NCBI RefSeq assembly: GCF_910592395.1
Contig: NC_088309.1
Coordinates: 26,166,599-26,230,598, forward strand
Origin: Lineus longissimus
Lineage: Eukaryota; Nemertea; Pilidiophora; Heteronemertea; Lineidae
Length of the DNA: 64,000 nt
Direction of reading: 5' to 3'
Numbering within the stretch: the first letter of the stretch is position 1; each line of letters opens with the position of its first letter. Made by a program: the position numbers and the translations under genes. The notes under the pieces were generated by a model. The model was not told where the DNA came from. It did no database searches and saw only the letters and a list, made by a program, of their open reading frames with translations. Shown piece by piece: positions 1 through 11,576 of this stretch.

Positions 1-2
1 CA

Positions 3-164
3 TTCATGCCTCGTTCTGATCACCCGATACGCGGAAATGAAAACAAGGTCATACGAACTGGCTTGGCGGTTTCAGTTCCCTTTAACTCTATTAGGATCTT
101 TTGGGACTGGTGCTGGAAGAATATCTACTTTAATGGTACCCTAACGCAGATACCTCAACACTAA
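3..164 (+). CDS. C-terminal piece of an unidentified plus-strand gene (partial)
   Basis: Reading frame 3 is open from the left edge to a TAA at 162-164 (53 codons). It is rich in tryptophan and aromatics near its end (IFWDWCWKNIYFNGTLTQ). An AATAAA follows about 2.1 kb later on the same strand, and the next gene is convergent, so a terminal coding exon here makes sense. I do not recognise the family. Frame 1 is also open for 47 codons (stop at 142-144), so the frame choice rests mainly on composition and could be wrong. Confidence 0.35.
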   Translation, partial: FMPRSDHPIRGNENKVIRTGLAVSVPFNSIRIFWDWCWKNIYFNGTLTQIPQH

Positions 165-2300
165 CATTACCGTACGCCATTTGTTTGAAATTGAATGAGA
201 CTTTTCAATTCTGAAATACACATTGAATATGAGTTATGTACACCAATATGTATGCACATACTCTATTGGTCATCATGTTGACTCGGGTTATTGTATAGTG
301 ACAATGTTAATTTCTATTGTGGCACAGACAAAATAATGTACACAAACAGCGTAGGACTAATAACTGAACACAGAAATGTATTGCTTTTGTAAGAGAAATG
401 AATTCTGTTCTTTGTTTTGTGATCGATAGCCTTACAGAGAGAGCACTGCTTCTATGATGCAACTTAATGTGTTGTCCTTATAGCTGTGTATGTAGTTAGG
501 TAAAAAGATTACCAGTATTTAACTGCTGCAGATTTCATGCTGGCATTATCATAATTAAACTACTGATTTTTGAGAAAATTAGATGAATTATGTGAATTGC
601 TAAAATGTGACCTTTGTTGTTTGTGTTGCAATCTACCTGATTAAAGCAGGTTCAGGGTGTCTCAAAAATAGTTGTATCTGATGTAGTATAATCAAAATAT
701 CCTTTACAATAGCTGTAAAATAACTCAATTAATGAGTTCTTAATATTGCTATGGAAATACTTGTCTTAAACCTAGCTTAATCGGTTCAATGTTCCATTAA
801 AAAGAGTTGAAAGTGAAAGCTTTTTTCATCCCAAATTCTGTTCCTCTTATTCCAATTCTCTTCTATTTCCGAGACATCCTTCCTGGTTCTTTTCGTGACG
901 GTACAATATTTTAAGCTTTTTTTTCTACTCGATTTTAGCAAATACTAATCAAGCTGTAAATTATTTAGGAGAAAACATATGAAATACTCCTATATTATTT
1001 TCAAATTCATCTCAAATTATCATAATTGTACATAGTAGCATAGGTTTTCATTCATATGAAAAGTACAACGCAATCACTGAGCAAATATGTCATGACAGAT
1101 ATAAATATGTCATTGATTAATTGATTGACGTCGTGACATCGAGACCTTATCGTTAGCCACAATTTCTGCTAGGCGACACTTAGGGAAGTTCACAAGGTAA
1201 ATTGTGAAACACCTTATGTGTCGGCAGTGGCAGATTCAGGGGTTGGTGCATGAGGCACGGCCCCCCCTTTTGGTCCGAGAGCAGCAATTTTTTAGGGTGC
1301 CTCTCCACAAGAAGCATGTAGCGACTTCTAATTTTAGCCTTAAGTGCCCGGAAAATGCCTTTTTCTTCTTGGAGAGGGCCCCATACCAACCCTCGTTTCC
1401 TTCTGTGCTCTCTGGATGGGACTGCGCCTCTCATTTCCCGAATTTCTGGATCCGCCACTGCTCAATGTCTGATTCTGCTACTAATATTTCTGTGTAAATC
1501 ATACTTTTTTCAGAGGTTAATATTTTGTTGTCATGTGCTTTTCACTTCACTCTGGTGCAAACAGAAATGAGTGTAGTTACAGTTTAATGTTGTCAATGTG
1601 AAGTGTTTTTTTATCGAGCTGTTTGAATGGTTAGTGAAGACCATTACATTCTCTTCACATTGATGTAAACCCTTTTAGATTGCCCATGGTTAGTACCCTT
1701 AACCTTAAAAGTGCCAGTTGCTGTAAACTAGGTCGGATGCTGTTGCAATATTCATGGTGAGAGCAATGGTCTTGTAAGATATATCATAGAGCAGTTTGAA
1801 CCATCACCCCTTTTGTGGATTAGTATTGAATCCTTTGGTTGGGACCCAGAACCTTCCAAATACCATTTACTGTAAACTCAGCTAGGAGCTGTTTTGATAT
1901 TCATGGTGGCAGCACTGGGTTTATGAATTATGTCATTGCAATAGTTTTGCTACCTTGTTTTCTAGAAAGTCTGTGTAGCTCCTGACCAGTTATACAGTAT
2001 GATCTCCTCCCCAGAAGAATCAGCTAAAGAGACGTACCACTGTTTGAGATTCTGCTGACATAAAACTTCTCTTGGGTAGCAAGACAGTATCAGTCCGTTT
2101 AAATTCTTTTTATCTTTAAACTGATCATGTTGATATCTGGACACTGTTAATGCCTATTGTTCCAAAATTGGGTCCATGATGCTGGTGTAATGCTGTAGGT
2201 AATATGAAACAGATGAGTTTTCTCAGACATGCCTCGGTGTTCATGAGCTTGATAAATTTTCATGTCCATTATATAAACATTGTACATTGAGATAAATAAA
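165..2300 (+). other. Probable 3' UTR of the left-edge gene
   Basis: No convincing coding sequence is seen. AATAAA at 2295-2300 is a plausible poly(A) signal. The stretch holds a diverged direct duplication: about 1708-1795 and about 1862-1945 both run from CTGTAAACT through GCTGTT to ATATTCATGGTG. Short open frames at 1204-1570 on either strand have no homology I recognise. Confidence 0.4.
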
Positions 2301-2432
2301 ACAAAATATGATAAGAAATGATAACCAAGTCATTTGTTTTTGGTGGTGGGTGTGTTCATTTCAATTCAGATGAGGATTTCTGCATCTGGTCTTTGAATGA
2401 TTAAAAAACTCGCAAGTTTGCAGTGTGAACAT

Positions 2433-2438
2433 TTTATT
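2433..2438 (-). promoter_or_regulatory. Poly(A) signal AATAAA for the DUF4291 gene
   Basis: TTTATT on the plus strand gives AATAAA on the minus strand, about 300 nt past the stop codon of the DUF4291 gene. It lies about 130 nt from the opposing AATAAA at 2295-2300, so the two genes end tail to tail. Confidence 0.5.
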
Positions 2439-2735
2439 TCAAAGGTATTGTAACTGTAAAATATTATGCCAATATACCCAAGTTCAGCACCCCTTTTACT
2501 TATAACTTATCTGACTGTTGAATAGAATGAGGAAGCAGCACATTCATTTTCTCAATTCCAGTTATTTTGGCAAGATGGCATTCATACAGATTTAAAACTT
2601 TGAGTTGTGGTAATATCATGTTGAGTCAAGAGGTCACTATTACAAACATGTCATGTTTTCTTTAGAAGATCGGCCTTTGTCATGACAAAATTTCAAATGT
2701 TGTCAAATTTTCAAGGTCATTTCACAGTTCTGTGA

Positions 2736-4903
2736 CTAATATAAGACAACAGTATCCTCCCTCTCAGCCGGTAGTGGCCACTTGTCCACTCCTATTCTTT
2801 CGGCGACCGTTTCATCGGTGACCACGTACACCCTCTCCTTGGGTGTGACCAGCTTGACCATACTTCCAGTTGTGACGTGTTCGTGCTGTGCCTGAACATA
2901 TTCTGTGACGTCTTCGATTTCTTGAACGAATTCTGTAGCATAGCGTTTCAATATCTGAAAAGAGGACAGCTCAGTACCTGAATTCAACCGGTGTGATATC
3001 TGGGTTACCAGATCTCCCACCACTACATTCATCACAAAAGTTCATACATTTTCGGTTTTGAATTGCAGTCAGCTCATTCTGTGTGTGAAGGTGGTCGAGA
3101 AGTGTTATTGCAGAAATGGAACCCTACCTCCTTCTTGAGTCCCAGTTGTATTGCTCTCCTTTGCAACGCGCTGCCGGTTGGGTTGTGATCGGGGTCCCAT
3201 TGTAAACGCACTTCAATGTCTTTCGTTTGTATCTCTGCTTCCTTTTGTCTCTGAAATATACAATATCAGTACATGTATGAATACCTCCTAGAACTGAATA
3301 TCGTCAATATTCAGAACCAGTGTCTTAATCACCAAAAGTTACCCACTTCAGCCTCTCATCTATTGTACTGAGTGATTTATGTCATCTTACCTGAGATAGC
3401 GAAAGTAAGATCAGTCAAGGTGCCATTTTTCTAGAAGCACTCAAAAGAAGTTTGTCCCTAATATCTTAGGAGCTCGTATCGTCATTGTGTTGGTGTACAT
3501 GCAGGAACACATTACTTCAACTTAGTATTGAGTTTTTGTACTTATCCATTTGGGACTTGATTTCTAAAGATGACAGAAGGAGCTACTCACCAAAGCAGTA
3601 TAAGCTTTAGATAGTATCTCGTCCCAGCCTTCCCTGCTGATTCTGATTGCTAATATCCGCTCCTGACTCTTTTTGGTGGCCCAACCTGATCGGTACATCA
3701 TCCATAGAAAGTTCGTCTTGATCCAGGACATTCGGTCAAAACTGTAGTTATCACCTCCAAATCTAAAATAGATGATGAATAGACAACATTCATGTGGACT
3801 TAACATTGGTGTGTTTCAGTAGTATAGCCATAAAAGGTAAATCAAACACTAAGAAAAAGATTCAATTAACTTACTTCTGATTTTCTACAGCATAATCTGC
3901 AATGGACTTCTGGAAAGCCTGATAGACTACTATTGTCTCGTCAGTGTATTGCGCCAGGATGTGCTTCCCTGTCATCGGCCAATGCTCAGCTTTTTGTATC
4001 GGCCAAGATTCCAAGTCTAGTGTTGTAGCTGCAGATGCTGGAGTTTGGGGGGATGATTCAGCTTTTGAGGCCTGTTGTGTCTTCTCTTGGCTGTCGTCTT
4101 TGTCTGCACTGTCAGGTTGATCATCTTCGAGAGGCATTTCCTCCACAGTTGACTCGCCCAGTTGGCCAGATTCCCTTCCAAGTTTGTCTGAAAGTATCAA
4201 GATCAGTCATCGGTATCACTATGCTTGATGGGTTGCGAAGGACAAGGCAAATTAATGGACACATGATAAATCGTGTTGAGCCTCCATGTTGCCCCAATGA
4301 AGAGGGACAACCCGACAGCAATCATTGCCCCTCTTGTCTTGAGCTACAATTGGTAAGTACATGTACATTGTAAATATATGTGCCTGTGATTAAGGTCTTA
4401 TTCATTTGCAATAACGAAACCGAGCCGTGACCAATTTCCAGTTTTCATTTGATTTCCCCACCTTCTCCAACATCTTTGACGCTTCTTCTGCTTCCTAGCT
4501 TCTCATCATTTTCACTGTCGTGTACTTGTCTCTTACTCTGGGCACTACCAGGTCTACTTGTCCCCTTTTCAAATCCAACACTCCGACTACTGCCTCCAGC
4601 CTTTCCACTCTGCCCACTGCCTTGCTCATTTGATGCTTTGTCTCCTCTAACGCTCCTAGTGCTACCACCAGCCTGTTTCTCACTCCTACTGGCTGGTCGA
4701 CTTGTCCCCTTCTCATCTCTAACACTCGTACTACTCCCTCCAGCCTGTTTTCCTGTCTCGGTCCTGCCTGGCTGAATGGTCCCTCGTACATTACTCTGGC
4801 TACCTGTTTGACTAGAATCTTTCCCTTTCTCTGGCGGAGTAGAAGAGCTTCGTAGCCATGCATCTGATTCATCTGCTTGTGGATTATTAGGATTATGAGA
4901 CAT
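2736..4903 (-). CDS. DUF4291-family protein with Ser/Gly-rich repeat N-terminus
   Basis: Exons in transcription order: 4903-4462, 4187-3875, 3762-3591, 3250-3128, 2954-2736. Sizes 442, 313, 172, 123 and 219 nt sum to 423 codons (422 aa). All introns are GT-AG and phases agree. The domain occupies roughly residues 220-420 and shows DETIVVYQAF, FDRMSWIKTNFLWMMYRSGW, ERILAIRISREGW, QWDPDHNP and FVQEIEDVT, the conserved run of DUF4291. Its biochemical function is unknown. Residues 1-147 are low complexity, with three imperfect repeats of about 24 aa around KQAGGS..SVR and KGTSRP. The ATG at 4903 is the first in frame after a possible 5' UTR splice acceptor near 4928. Domain assignment is firm; the start is less so. 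Confidence 0.85.
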
Positions 4904-5945
4904 GGTGAAGGATGGTGATGTCACAACCTAAATAGAAAGACTGATTAGGCTGGTTGTCCTAGACACATCTTAGTGAAACTCATGAAAGGTATATTATTTT
5001 ATAGTCAACTGCAACATGTGCTTTGTTGTGAGTTTGCCAAGGGCTGACATCCATAGAGAGGTGAAGTTAGATAGAAACAACCAATTTAAAGCAAAATCAA
5101 TGTATGTAATGGAGAGGGTGGCCTCATGCCAGCAGAGATGTCTACTAAGGGGAGTTCCAATGTAAAAATACTTCTGGAACTGCATATTGACAGAGGCCTA
5201 CCTGAAAAATTGGTCACATTTTCTCCCGAATCAATATCATTCTACACAGTCAGACTACACAGTCATGCTAGCTGATCATTAGCTGTGCATCAATAAGCAA
5301 TAACCAATGCATTATGTAGGCCATATATTTCAACATTTCATGGCACAATCAATAGAGAAGTTGTGACATTTCTTTCACAATGAGAGGGCAATTCCATTCC
5401 ATATGACTCATTCAAACCCAACAATGATCAAGCATATCCTGCCCTCAATAACTGCACTACTAGAGACAGTCATTCTAGTATGACATCAACTGTGGCTGGT
5501 AAATTGGTGTGGATCAATAAAACAGGTGGTGGAGAACACAGACGATTTTACTGTGTAGTTCCCCCCTGGATTGTAGTGTGCTACTCTATGAGAGTGGATT
5601 GGTGTTTTACATAGTTGAGTTCAGGTACATTAATTATTGCATATCTGATCTCTTCAATGCTCGATATGTTCCTAGTTCCTATAGACAATATAGGAGTGGG
5701 AGCAACTTGATTTATTGGACTCTGGGATTCCTGCTCACGGGGTGGCATTGAGGGCTTGGTCATAGCAAATAGGGGTGTTTAATAAATGAAGACTTGCACT
5801 TGAGTAAATGCCATCACAAATACACCCATAGGTGTTTTGATAGAGGTCCAAGTTGGGTTTCAATGTCATGGGCCTTTCATTTTAAGCACTAAATGAACAA
5901 CCCCCCACAACACAATAACAGAACACAGCAATATATTTTATCAGT
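4904..5945. other. Intergenic stretch between DUF4291 and SUDS3 genes
   Basis: This should hold the DUF4291 promoter and 5' UTR. TTTCTATTTAG on the minus strand near 4928 could be the acceptor of a non-coding first exon. No RNA gene or mobile element was recognised, and the short open frames here have no recognisable similarity. Confidence 0.35.
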
Positions 5946-5951
5946 TTTATT
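5946..5951 (-). promoter_or_regulatory. Poly(A) signal AATAAA for SUDS3
   Basis: TTTATT on the plus strand reads AATAAA on the minus strand, 338 nt past the SUDS3 stop codon, giving a 3' UTR of about 350 nt. Confidence 0.5.
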
Positions 5952-6288
5952 TTATAAAATATGTAAATAGGTATACAGAACATGAATAATATTCATGAAA
6001 ATGCATTACACGTGGATATTTCATCCTCCTACAAATCAATTGTATTCAATTTCAAAAGATCTATCAGTAAAACGCTTCAAATTCTTCTGAAAATCAACAT
6101 CATACGTTGTACTTTGAAAGTAGTCATAGTCGGCATCACTCCATCACAGAAAAACTACTCGACTGGTTTGGTTTGGAATGGGACAATCTGAATTCGTATA
6201 GCTTTTGGACTCAACACAACATACCAGCACTTGTCAAATTATCAATATTGTAGACCTCTTCTTATGATTTGATTAGTCCTCCTTTGAA

Positions 6289-8910
6289 TCAGTTGTTTCT
6301 CCTGCGTAAATGGTACTTCCCTTTATTCAGTTGCGTGAGGTATATTCGCATTTTACTACTGTCTGTGATCTTCTTGATATAAATCTGTAAGGAAAACAAG
6401 AAGATAGATTATGCATTAGGAGAAGTGTTGCAAATTCTTTCACCAAATCCAATCTCTGTGTTCTCTCTTTACTGCCCAGAGACCAAACTTAAACCAAATC
6501 TCTGGCTACCAAAGTGAGAAGACAATTACCTCTTGTGTCCCAACGGCGGCAATAACTCCTGCTACTTTTCCTGCTTCTTTTGACTCCACAAATACTGGCT
6601 GGCCACGATGGAACCTGAAAATATCGATATGAACATGTTGAAATTGTATCACTTCCTGGATACATATATTAGAGCACACAAAATGAGAGCTTGGAGAAAG
6701 AAAAGATTCATTATTTTAGAATAGTTTTAAGGCCAAATATATCTGCATTTCAATTTCATGTTCATGCTAATGGTGAAGTGATAAAACATCCATGCTACTC
6801 ACCATCGCTTGTCAAAGTAAAGCCTGCCATCATCTATCCTCGCTTCATGGATCATTTCCCCACCAGTCCCAGTCGAGTGTGACATCGTCGGCTTACGACT
6901 CAATGGCTTACCGCCAACTTTGTTGATGATTTTGAGGTCTTCCAGGATTTCCATTTCATCTAGCGCATAGTTGAGTTGAGGTGAGAACGGTTAAGGAAAA
7001 TTTGTAAGAAATCATTGATCATGTTTCAACATCAAGGTTATACATTATGTAGAACAGATTGCCAAACACTAATTGCTATAATGAAATATAATCAAAAGGA
7101 TATCAGGTGAAGCCTTTCTTCTTTTCTCTGGCATTGGCACTGGATCGTTTGGTCTTCGACGTAACTTTCTTGTTGTTATTGGTTTCACATCCATGGAATC
7201 TGTAAAAAATGAAATAACCCTTTATGTTTTTGTTATCAAGGGCAAGGAGGAGCTTGTCACTGATGTAAATTTTCACTGACCAAGGTCTATTTCAAAGTGC
7301 TTTGCAACGACTGTCACTATTTCAGGTCTAAGTCATGCTTGAGCTTGCCCTGCAAAGATCAAAGCAACAATCAGACCAAGCTTTTAACCCACAACTCTTA
7401 AAGTATAACAAATCCTCACCCAAGAAAGCAGTTCCTGTCAGCTCAACAGAATTTCTCTCTTGATCCATATTCCTCCTTTTCTCTTCCAGCTCATAGATGA
7501 TATTTTCCTTCAATTCAATCTTTTTCTCTTCAAATTCACGAACAGAAAACTTCTTTTCGGCGATATATTCCTTTTCCACACTATCCATCTGAAACGAAGG
7601 GTTTTTTCAGTGAGAAAGTTTGCTACTCATGGTACTGGTAGTTAGTGATTCAAATGAGATTCTATAAATCTCCGAGTTACCATAGCACTTAACACAAGGC
7701 AGACATCTCAAGTCCAATCAAGAAGAGTTGGAAGAATTCATCTATTGGTCCTATGCTCAACTTTTCTGAATAACAAATTCTCACCTCATATTCCTGCCAT
7801 AAGTCATTCAACCGAAGACGTTCCTTATATTGCTGTTCTATTTTTTTCAACCGTTTCAAATATTCTGGAAGTGTCCGATCTTTAAGTTGCTGTAGTTGTT
7901 TCTTCAGCTGTGCCAATTTGTCTTGGTACATCCTAGAAGATAGAGAAGATGGGTTCTTTTCATAGCTGTCAGTAAAGCTCAAGACAATTTTGAAGCCAAC
8001 AACAAAAACATATCTACTCAGACTAAGTGATTTTACATTTCATTTTTGACTCAGTATCTAAGGAGGTAAGATGCAGTCTAGTTTACCGAAGCTGAATCTG
8101 TTCACTATATTTCAATAGTGCCAATAACCAGGGGATGACCAGCTGCATAAAACTTACTGCTCTTTGATTTCAGTGAACTCCTCCTCTTTCTTGATCATGT
8201 CAGTTTCACTGGCATCTTCTGTGTCTGGAAAGGTAGCAACAAATGACATTTAACCAGACCACTAGGACATAAGTTATTTAAAACCGCATGTCTTTATTGC
8301 CTTGGACTTCGATTATTAAGTTTTGCTTGTGTATAGAGTGTGAATGTGATCCAGTTCTGTACAAGTAGGGAGTCACAGAGTGGTTCACAAGACTGTTGTT
8401 GGGCAGAGACAGAGAATGAGAGATGCACTGATGACTGATGTCAATGACTGAGGTGAGGCCGAGGCCCGGCTGTGCTGGGCGATGATGAGCCAAATGAGGA
8501 CAGTGAACAAGGGCCAAGGCACCTGGTTGTCCGACATTGAATCGACTGATGCTGTCATCCATGATGAATGAGTGACAGTGATTGATCAGAGGCCTAGCCT
8601 AATGTGAAAGTGAAAGTCTCTCAAACCACTTAACAAGAACTTTGGCAAGTGGTGATTAATACCAATGATCAAGTTTATGAAAAACGACAACAACAACATC
8701 GAAATGAAAAATTTTCGGGAAGAAAACACCCAACAAAAGTCCCTTTTACCGAAAATCGGAAACAATCGGGTTACAAAATATACCTTCATCGGATTGTCCA
8801 GCTTCTGCGTCAAGTAGATCTCGCTCGTCATCTAAATCAAGACTGTCGTTGTCATCGAATTCATATTCATTGTAAGCAGCAGCTCGAGCGGCCGGTGATA
8901 AATACGCCAT
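6289..8910 (-). CDS. SUDS3: Sds3 / SUDS3, Sin3-HDAC corepressor subunit
   Basis: Exons in transcription order: 8910-8784, 8224-8158, 7932-7785, 7588-7420, 7199-7104, 6980-6803, 6614-6530, 6384-6289. Sizes 127, 67, 148, 169, 96, 178, 85 and 96 nt sum to 322 codons (321 aa), close to the human protein (about 328). Sds3 is a nuclear scaffold of the Sin3-histone deacetylase complex. Family signatures include an acidic N-terminus ([20 protein letters not shown]), a coiled coil at about residues 66-160 ([31 protein letters not shown]), [29 protein letters not shown], and a C-terminal Tudor-like part ([30 protein letters not shown]). The intron between exons 5 and 6 only splices correctly as AT-AC. 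The start codon faces the Derlin gene. Confidence 0.95.
6981..7103 (-). other. U12-type AT-AC intron in SUDS3
   Basis: On the minus strand the intron starts ATATCCTTTT (7103-7094), carries TTCCTTAAC (6998-6990) and ends CAC (6983-6981). These match the U12 donor, the U12 branch site and an AC acceptor. The branch A to acceptor distance is about 10 nt. No GT-AG solution joins the flanking exons. The AT-AC junction restores G|CT (Ala) in KASPAQLNY, which aligns with the family sequence. Confidence 0.92.
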
Positions 8911-9115
8911 GTTTACGCTATTCTCGACCTAGGTGACTCTATCCGTTCGAGTTACCGCGGTTTATCAACTTCTCATTATATCGACGCATGCGCAGCAAAA
9001 ATGCACAGAGGCCTGATGTAAATCATACAGTCACGTGACTTGAGCCAAAACTCTTTGGTACTGACTCGGGTAGCAGGTGCGCGCTGGAAGCCAGGTTGAT
9101 CGTAATGCCGACAAG
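8911..9115. promoter_or_regulatory. Divergent promoter shared by SUDS3 and Derlin
   Basis: Start codons of opposite genes lie at 8910 (minus) and 9116 (plus), with 205 bp between them. The spacer has a perfect 10-bp palindrome GTCACGTGAC at 9030-9039, an E-box matching the USF/MiT (CLEAR-type) consensus, and a GCATGCGC core at 8986-8993 similar to NRF-1 sites. No TATA box is obvious. Head-to-head spacing and CpG-containing motifs fit a housekeeping bidirectional promoter. Factor binding is inferred from motif identity only. Confidence 0.65.
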
Positions 9116-11576
9116 ATGGCAATGTTACAAACTTTCCAGCAAGAATACATGCAAATGCCCCCTATTACGAGGGCATATACGACAGCATGTGTAGTTACAA
9201 CGTTACTGGTGGTAGGAACCTTAATTTTGCAATGTTAATTTAAAGTTTTACCGGTGTATCTGTCCAAAATTTGACATTAAAACGGCATGGACATGTGATA
9301 AAAATTCTGAAGTTCTGACAAATCAGAGCACAACACATAGTCTAAGGAGCGCCAACACAGCAATTATTCATTTTTAATTTTATGCCGTATCCAGCAAAAT
9401 AATTATGTGGGACTACTCATAATGCCCATCAGGAGTCTGCACTGTCCATGGATTTCAGCTTCAAGTCCTGTGTAAAATCTTTGTCAGCTGGGAGAGGCCG
9501 TACCCTCTTGGACTTTGGTCGGAGTTGAGTATATGACCTATGTCTTCATTAAGAAGAGACGCGACATTTCAACTACAACTAAAGTTGGAATTGCCTTCTC
9601 CTCCACCATCATTCATACTCATGATTGGTGGGTGATATAGGAAAATCTGACCTGACCTGAGGCCTACTATACATTCCATCATCAGAAAGAGACGAGTGTG
9701 TTTGGGCCCTTGGGCCTTTCAAGACTGCGCTTCACTGTAATGATTTTAACCCACTCTTCCAGAGTTTTATCTTATCACATTATTCTTGCATCTTTTGTAT
9801 CTTTTCAGCAACTAGAGGTCCTCACACCTTTCCATTTGTACTTCAATCCAGAGTTGATATTCTATCATTATCAAGTAAGTCAGCTTTGCGGTTATGAAAT
9901 TTTTTGAAAATATGGTTAATCCAAAGATCAGTGATTAGAGCGAAGCCACCTCTGCTGTAGAACTTTCCATTATGATGGAGAAAAATCTGACTAAATTTGG
10001 AGTGAGAAAACAAGTTTTACATGTTTAACATCATAAATGGATGATGTATTGATAAGCTGTTCCTTATATTGAGAAACTCGAGGAAGTTTTCTGAAACCAA
10101 TATGTCATTCAGGAAAAGTTCTAATCCATGTTCATTTACTTGCAGCTATGGCGTCTAGTTACAAATTTCACCTTCTTTGGGACGATAGGCTTCAATTTTC
10201 TATTCAATATGATCTTCCTGTACCGTTATTGTCGCATGTTGGAGGAGAGCTCATTCCGAGGGCGGACGGCAGACCTGGTGTTCATGTTCTTTCTCGGAGG
10301 ATTCCTTATGACTGTATCCTTTGACTAGAGAAAAGGTCTCATCAGAGACAGGCATAGTACAGTTACACTGGCGGCTTTTCCATCAGGTCCTTATGTGTTA
10401 ATAAGCATGAAGCATAATAAGCATGAAATCCAGCTTAGAAGTTAGATAAAACAACTGAAAAGTCATTATCAAGAGTTGAATCGCGAGCATTTTGACATCT
10501 TTGTAACTCTTACACTAATTGATGCTCTAGTAGGCTCATTCATGTGACTTGTTTTCATGATGGATTGTTGTAGGCCAACCAGATATCTTCCCTAAAAGTA
10601 GTCTACTGACCTGATTAAGACAACAATGAGTCATCCTACTCTTTATCTTTATTTTCCTTGACATCTCACCAGGTTGTTGCCTTGTTTGTAAATATAGTAT
10701 TCCTTGGCCAAGCATTTACAATGATGATAGTTTATATATGGAGCAGAAGAAACCCTTATGTCAGAATGAACTTTTTTGGTCTGATGAACTTCCAGGCTCC
10801 ATATCTAGCATGGGTTCTGCTAGCATTCTCATGGCTGCTGGGGAATGTTATCACTGTTGATCTTATGGGTACGTAAATCTAACATCTTTCTGTTTTTCTT
10901 CAGTAGAGCATGTTGACACTGCTTCAATAAAAACTCATCATTTTGATACTTATAAATGAAGTGCCCATATCAGTTTATGTTTCTGTCTTTCAGGAATTGC
11001 CATTGGCCATATTTATTTTTACTTGGAAGATGTATTCCCAGAACAGCCTGGCGGTTTCAAGATTTTAAAAACTCCTGCAATTTTGTAAGTATATATTAAT
11101 GGGCCTTATTAGATGAAGATTCTTAATTCTGAATCTTCCTTTCAATGGCACAACCACACAATTTGTCCCCACAAATGTGGCAGATAAATCCAAGGGTGTA
11201 GCGATTGCAAAACCAATAGAGAGTCCAGATTAGGATGTTTTGAATACATGTTATGACAGTCAGTTTAACCTCTCTGAACAACAAGATGGATTTAGATTTC
11301 AAAACAACTTGTCTTCAGTCAAAATCGTCCTAGACTACTTGCCTCAACAACGTTCAGCAAGTAGGAATCAGGATTACTCTCCCCAGACAATTCGTTCCTA
11401 TGGACAATCATGTAGGCTCTGTTTGATTACTATACATGTTATACAAATTCTGTTCCAGAGTGATGCTTTTTGATGCTCCAGCTGACGACCCTAACTATGC
11501 TCCATTGCCGGAAGAGGAGCGGCCTGGAGGGTTTGCGTGGGGAGGAGAGGGCAACCAACAAGACCAGGACCAATAA
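9116..11576 (+). CDS. DERL2: Derlin-2-like ER-associated degradation protein
   Basis: Exons 9116-9211, 9809-9874, 10146-10313, 10673-10868, 10994-11084 and 11459-11576 (96, 66, 168, 196, 91 and 118 nt) sum to 245 codons (244 aa; human DERL2 is 239). Derlins are rhomboid-fold pseudoproteases of the ER membrane that help retrotranslocate misfolded proteins to p97. Signatures are [28 protein letters not shown] with the WR motif, [46 protein letters not shown], and the tail [14 protein letters not shown]. It resembles Derlin-2/3 more than Derlin-1. The terminal SHP box is imperfect: [10 protein letters not shown] lacks the usual final Leu-Gly. The ATG at 9105 is out of frame, so 9116 is preferred. 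Confidence 0.95.
10314..10672 (+). other. U12-type GT-AG intron in the Derlin gene
   Basis: The donor is GTATCCTTTG, and TTCCTTGAC at 10654-10662 ends 10 nt before the CAG acceptor. Both match minor-spliceosome consensus (/RTATCCTTT and TTCCTTRAY). The exons on either side join in phase 0 at LMT|VVALFV, aligned with LMT-LFGLFV of human Derlin-2. Confidence 0.9.

Noticed and set aside
4035-4775. Plus-strand open frames opposite the DUF4291 gene
   Set aside because: Antisense to exons 1 and 2 of the DUF4291 gene; Leu/Pro/Ser composition arises from the complementary Ser/Gly repeats.
6803-7199. Reading SUDS3 through 7104 with a GT or GC donor
   Set aside because: No GT donor or AG acceptor restores KASPAQLNY; the AT-AC solution does so exactly and has both U12 signals.
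11240-11473. 77-codon open frame in the last Derlin intron
   Set aside because: It lies within an intron with good GT-AG borders; the phases of the flanking exons agree without it.
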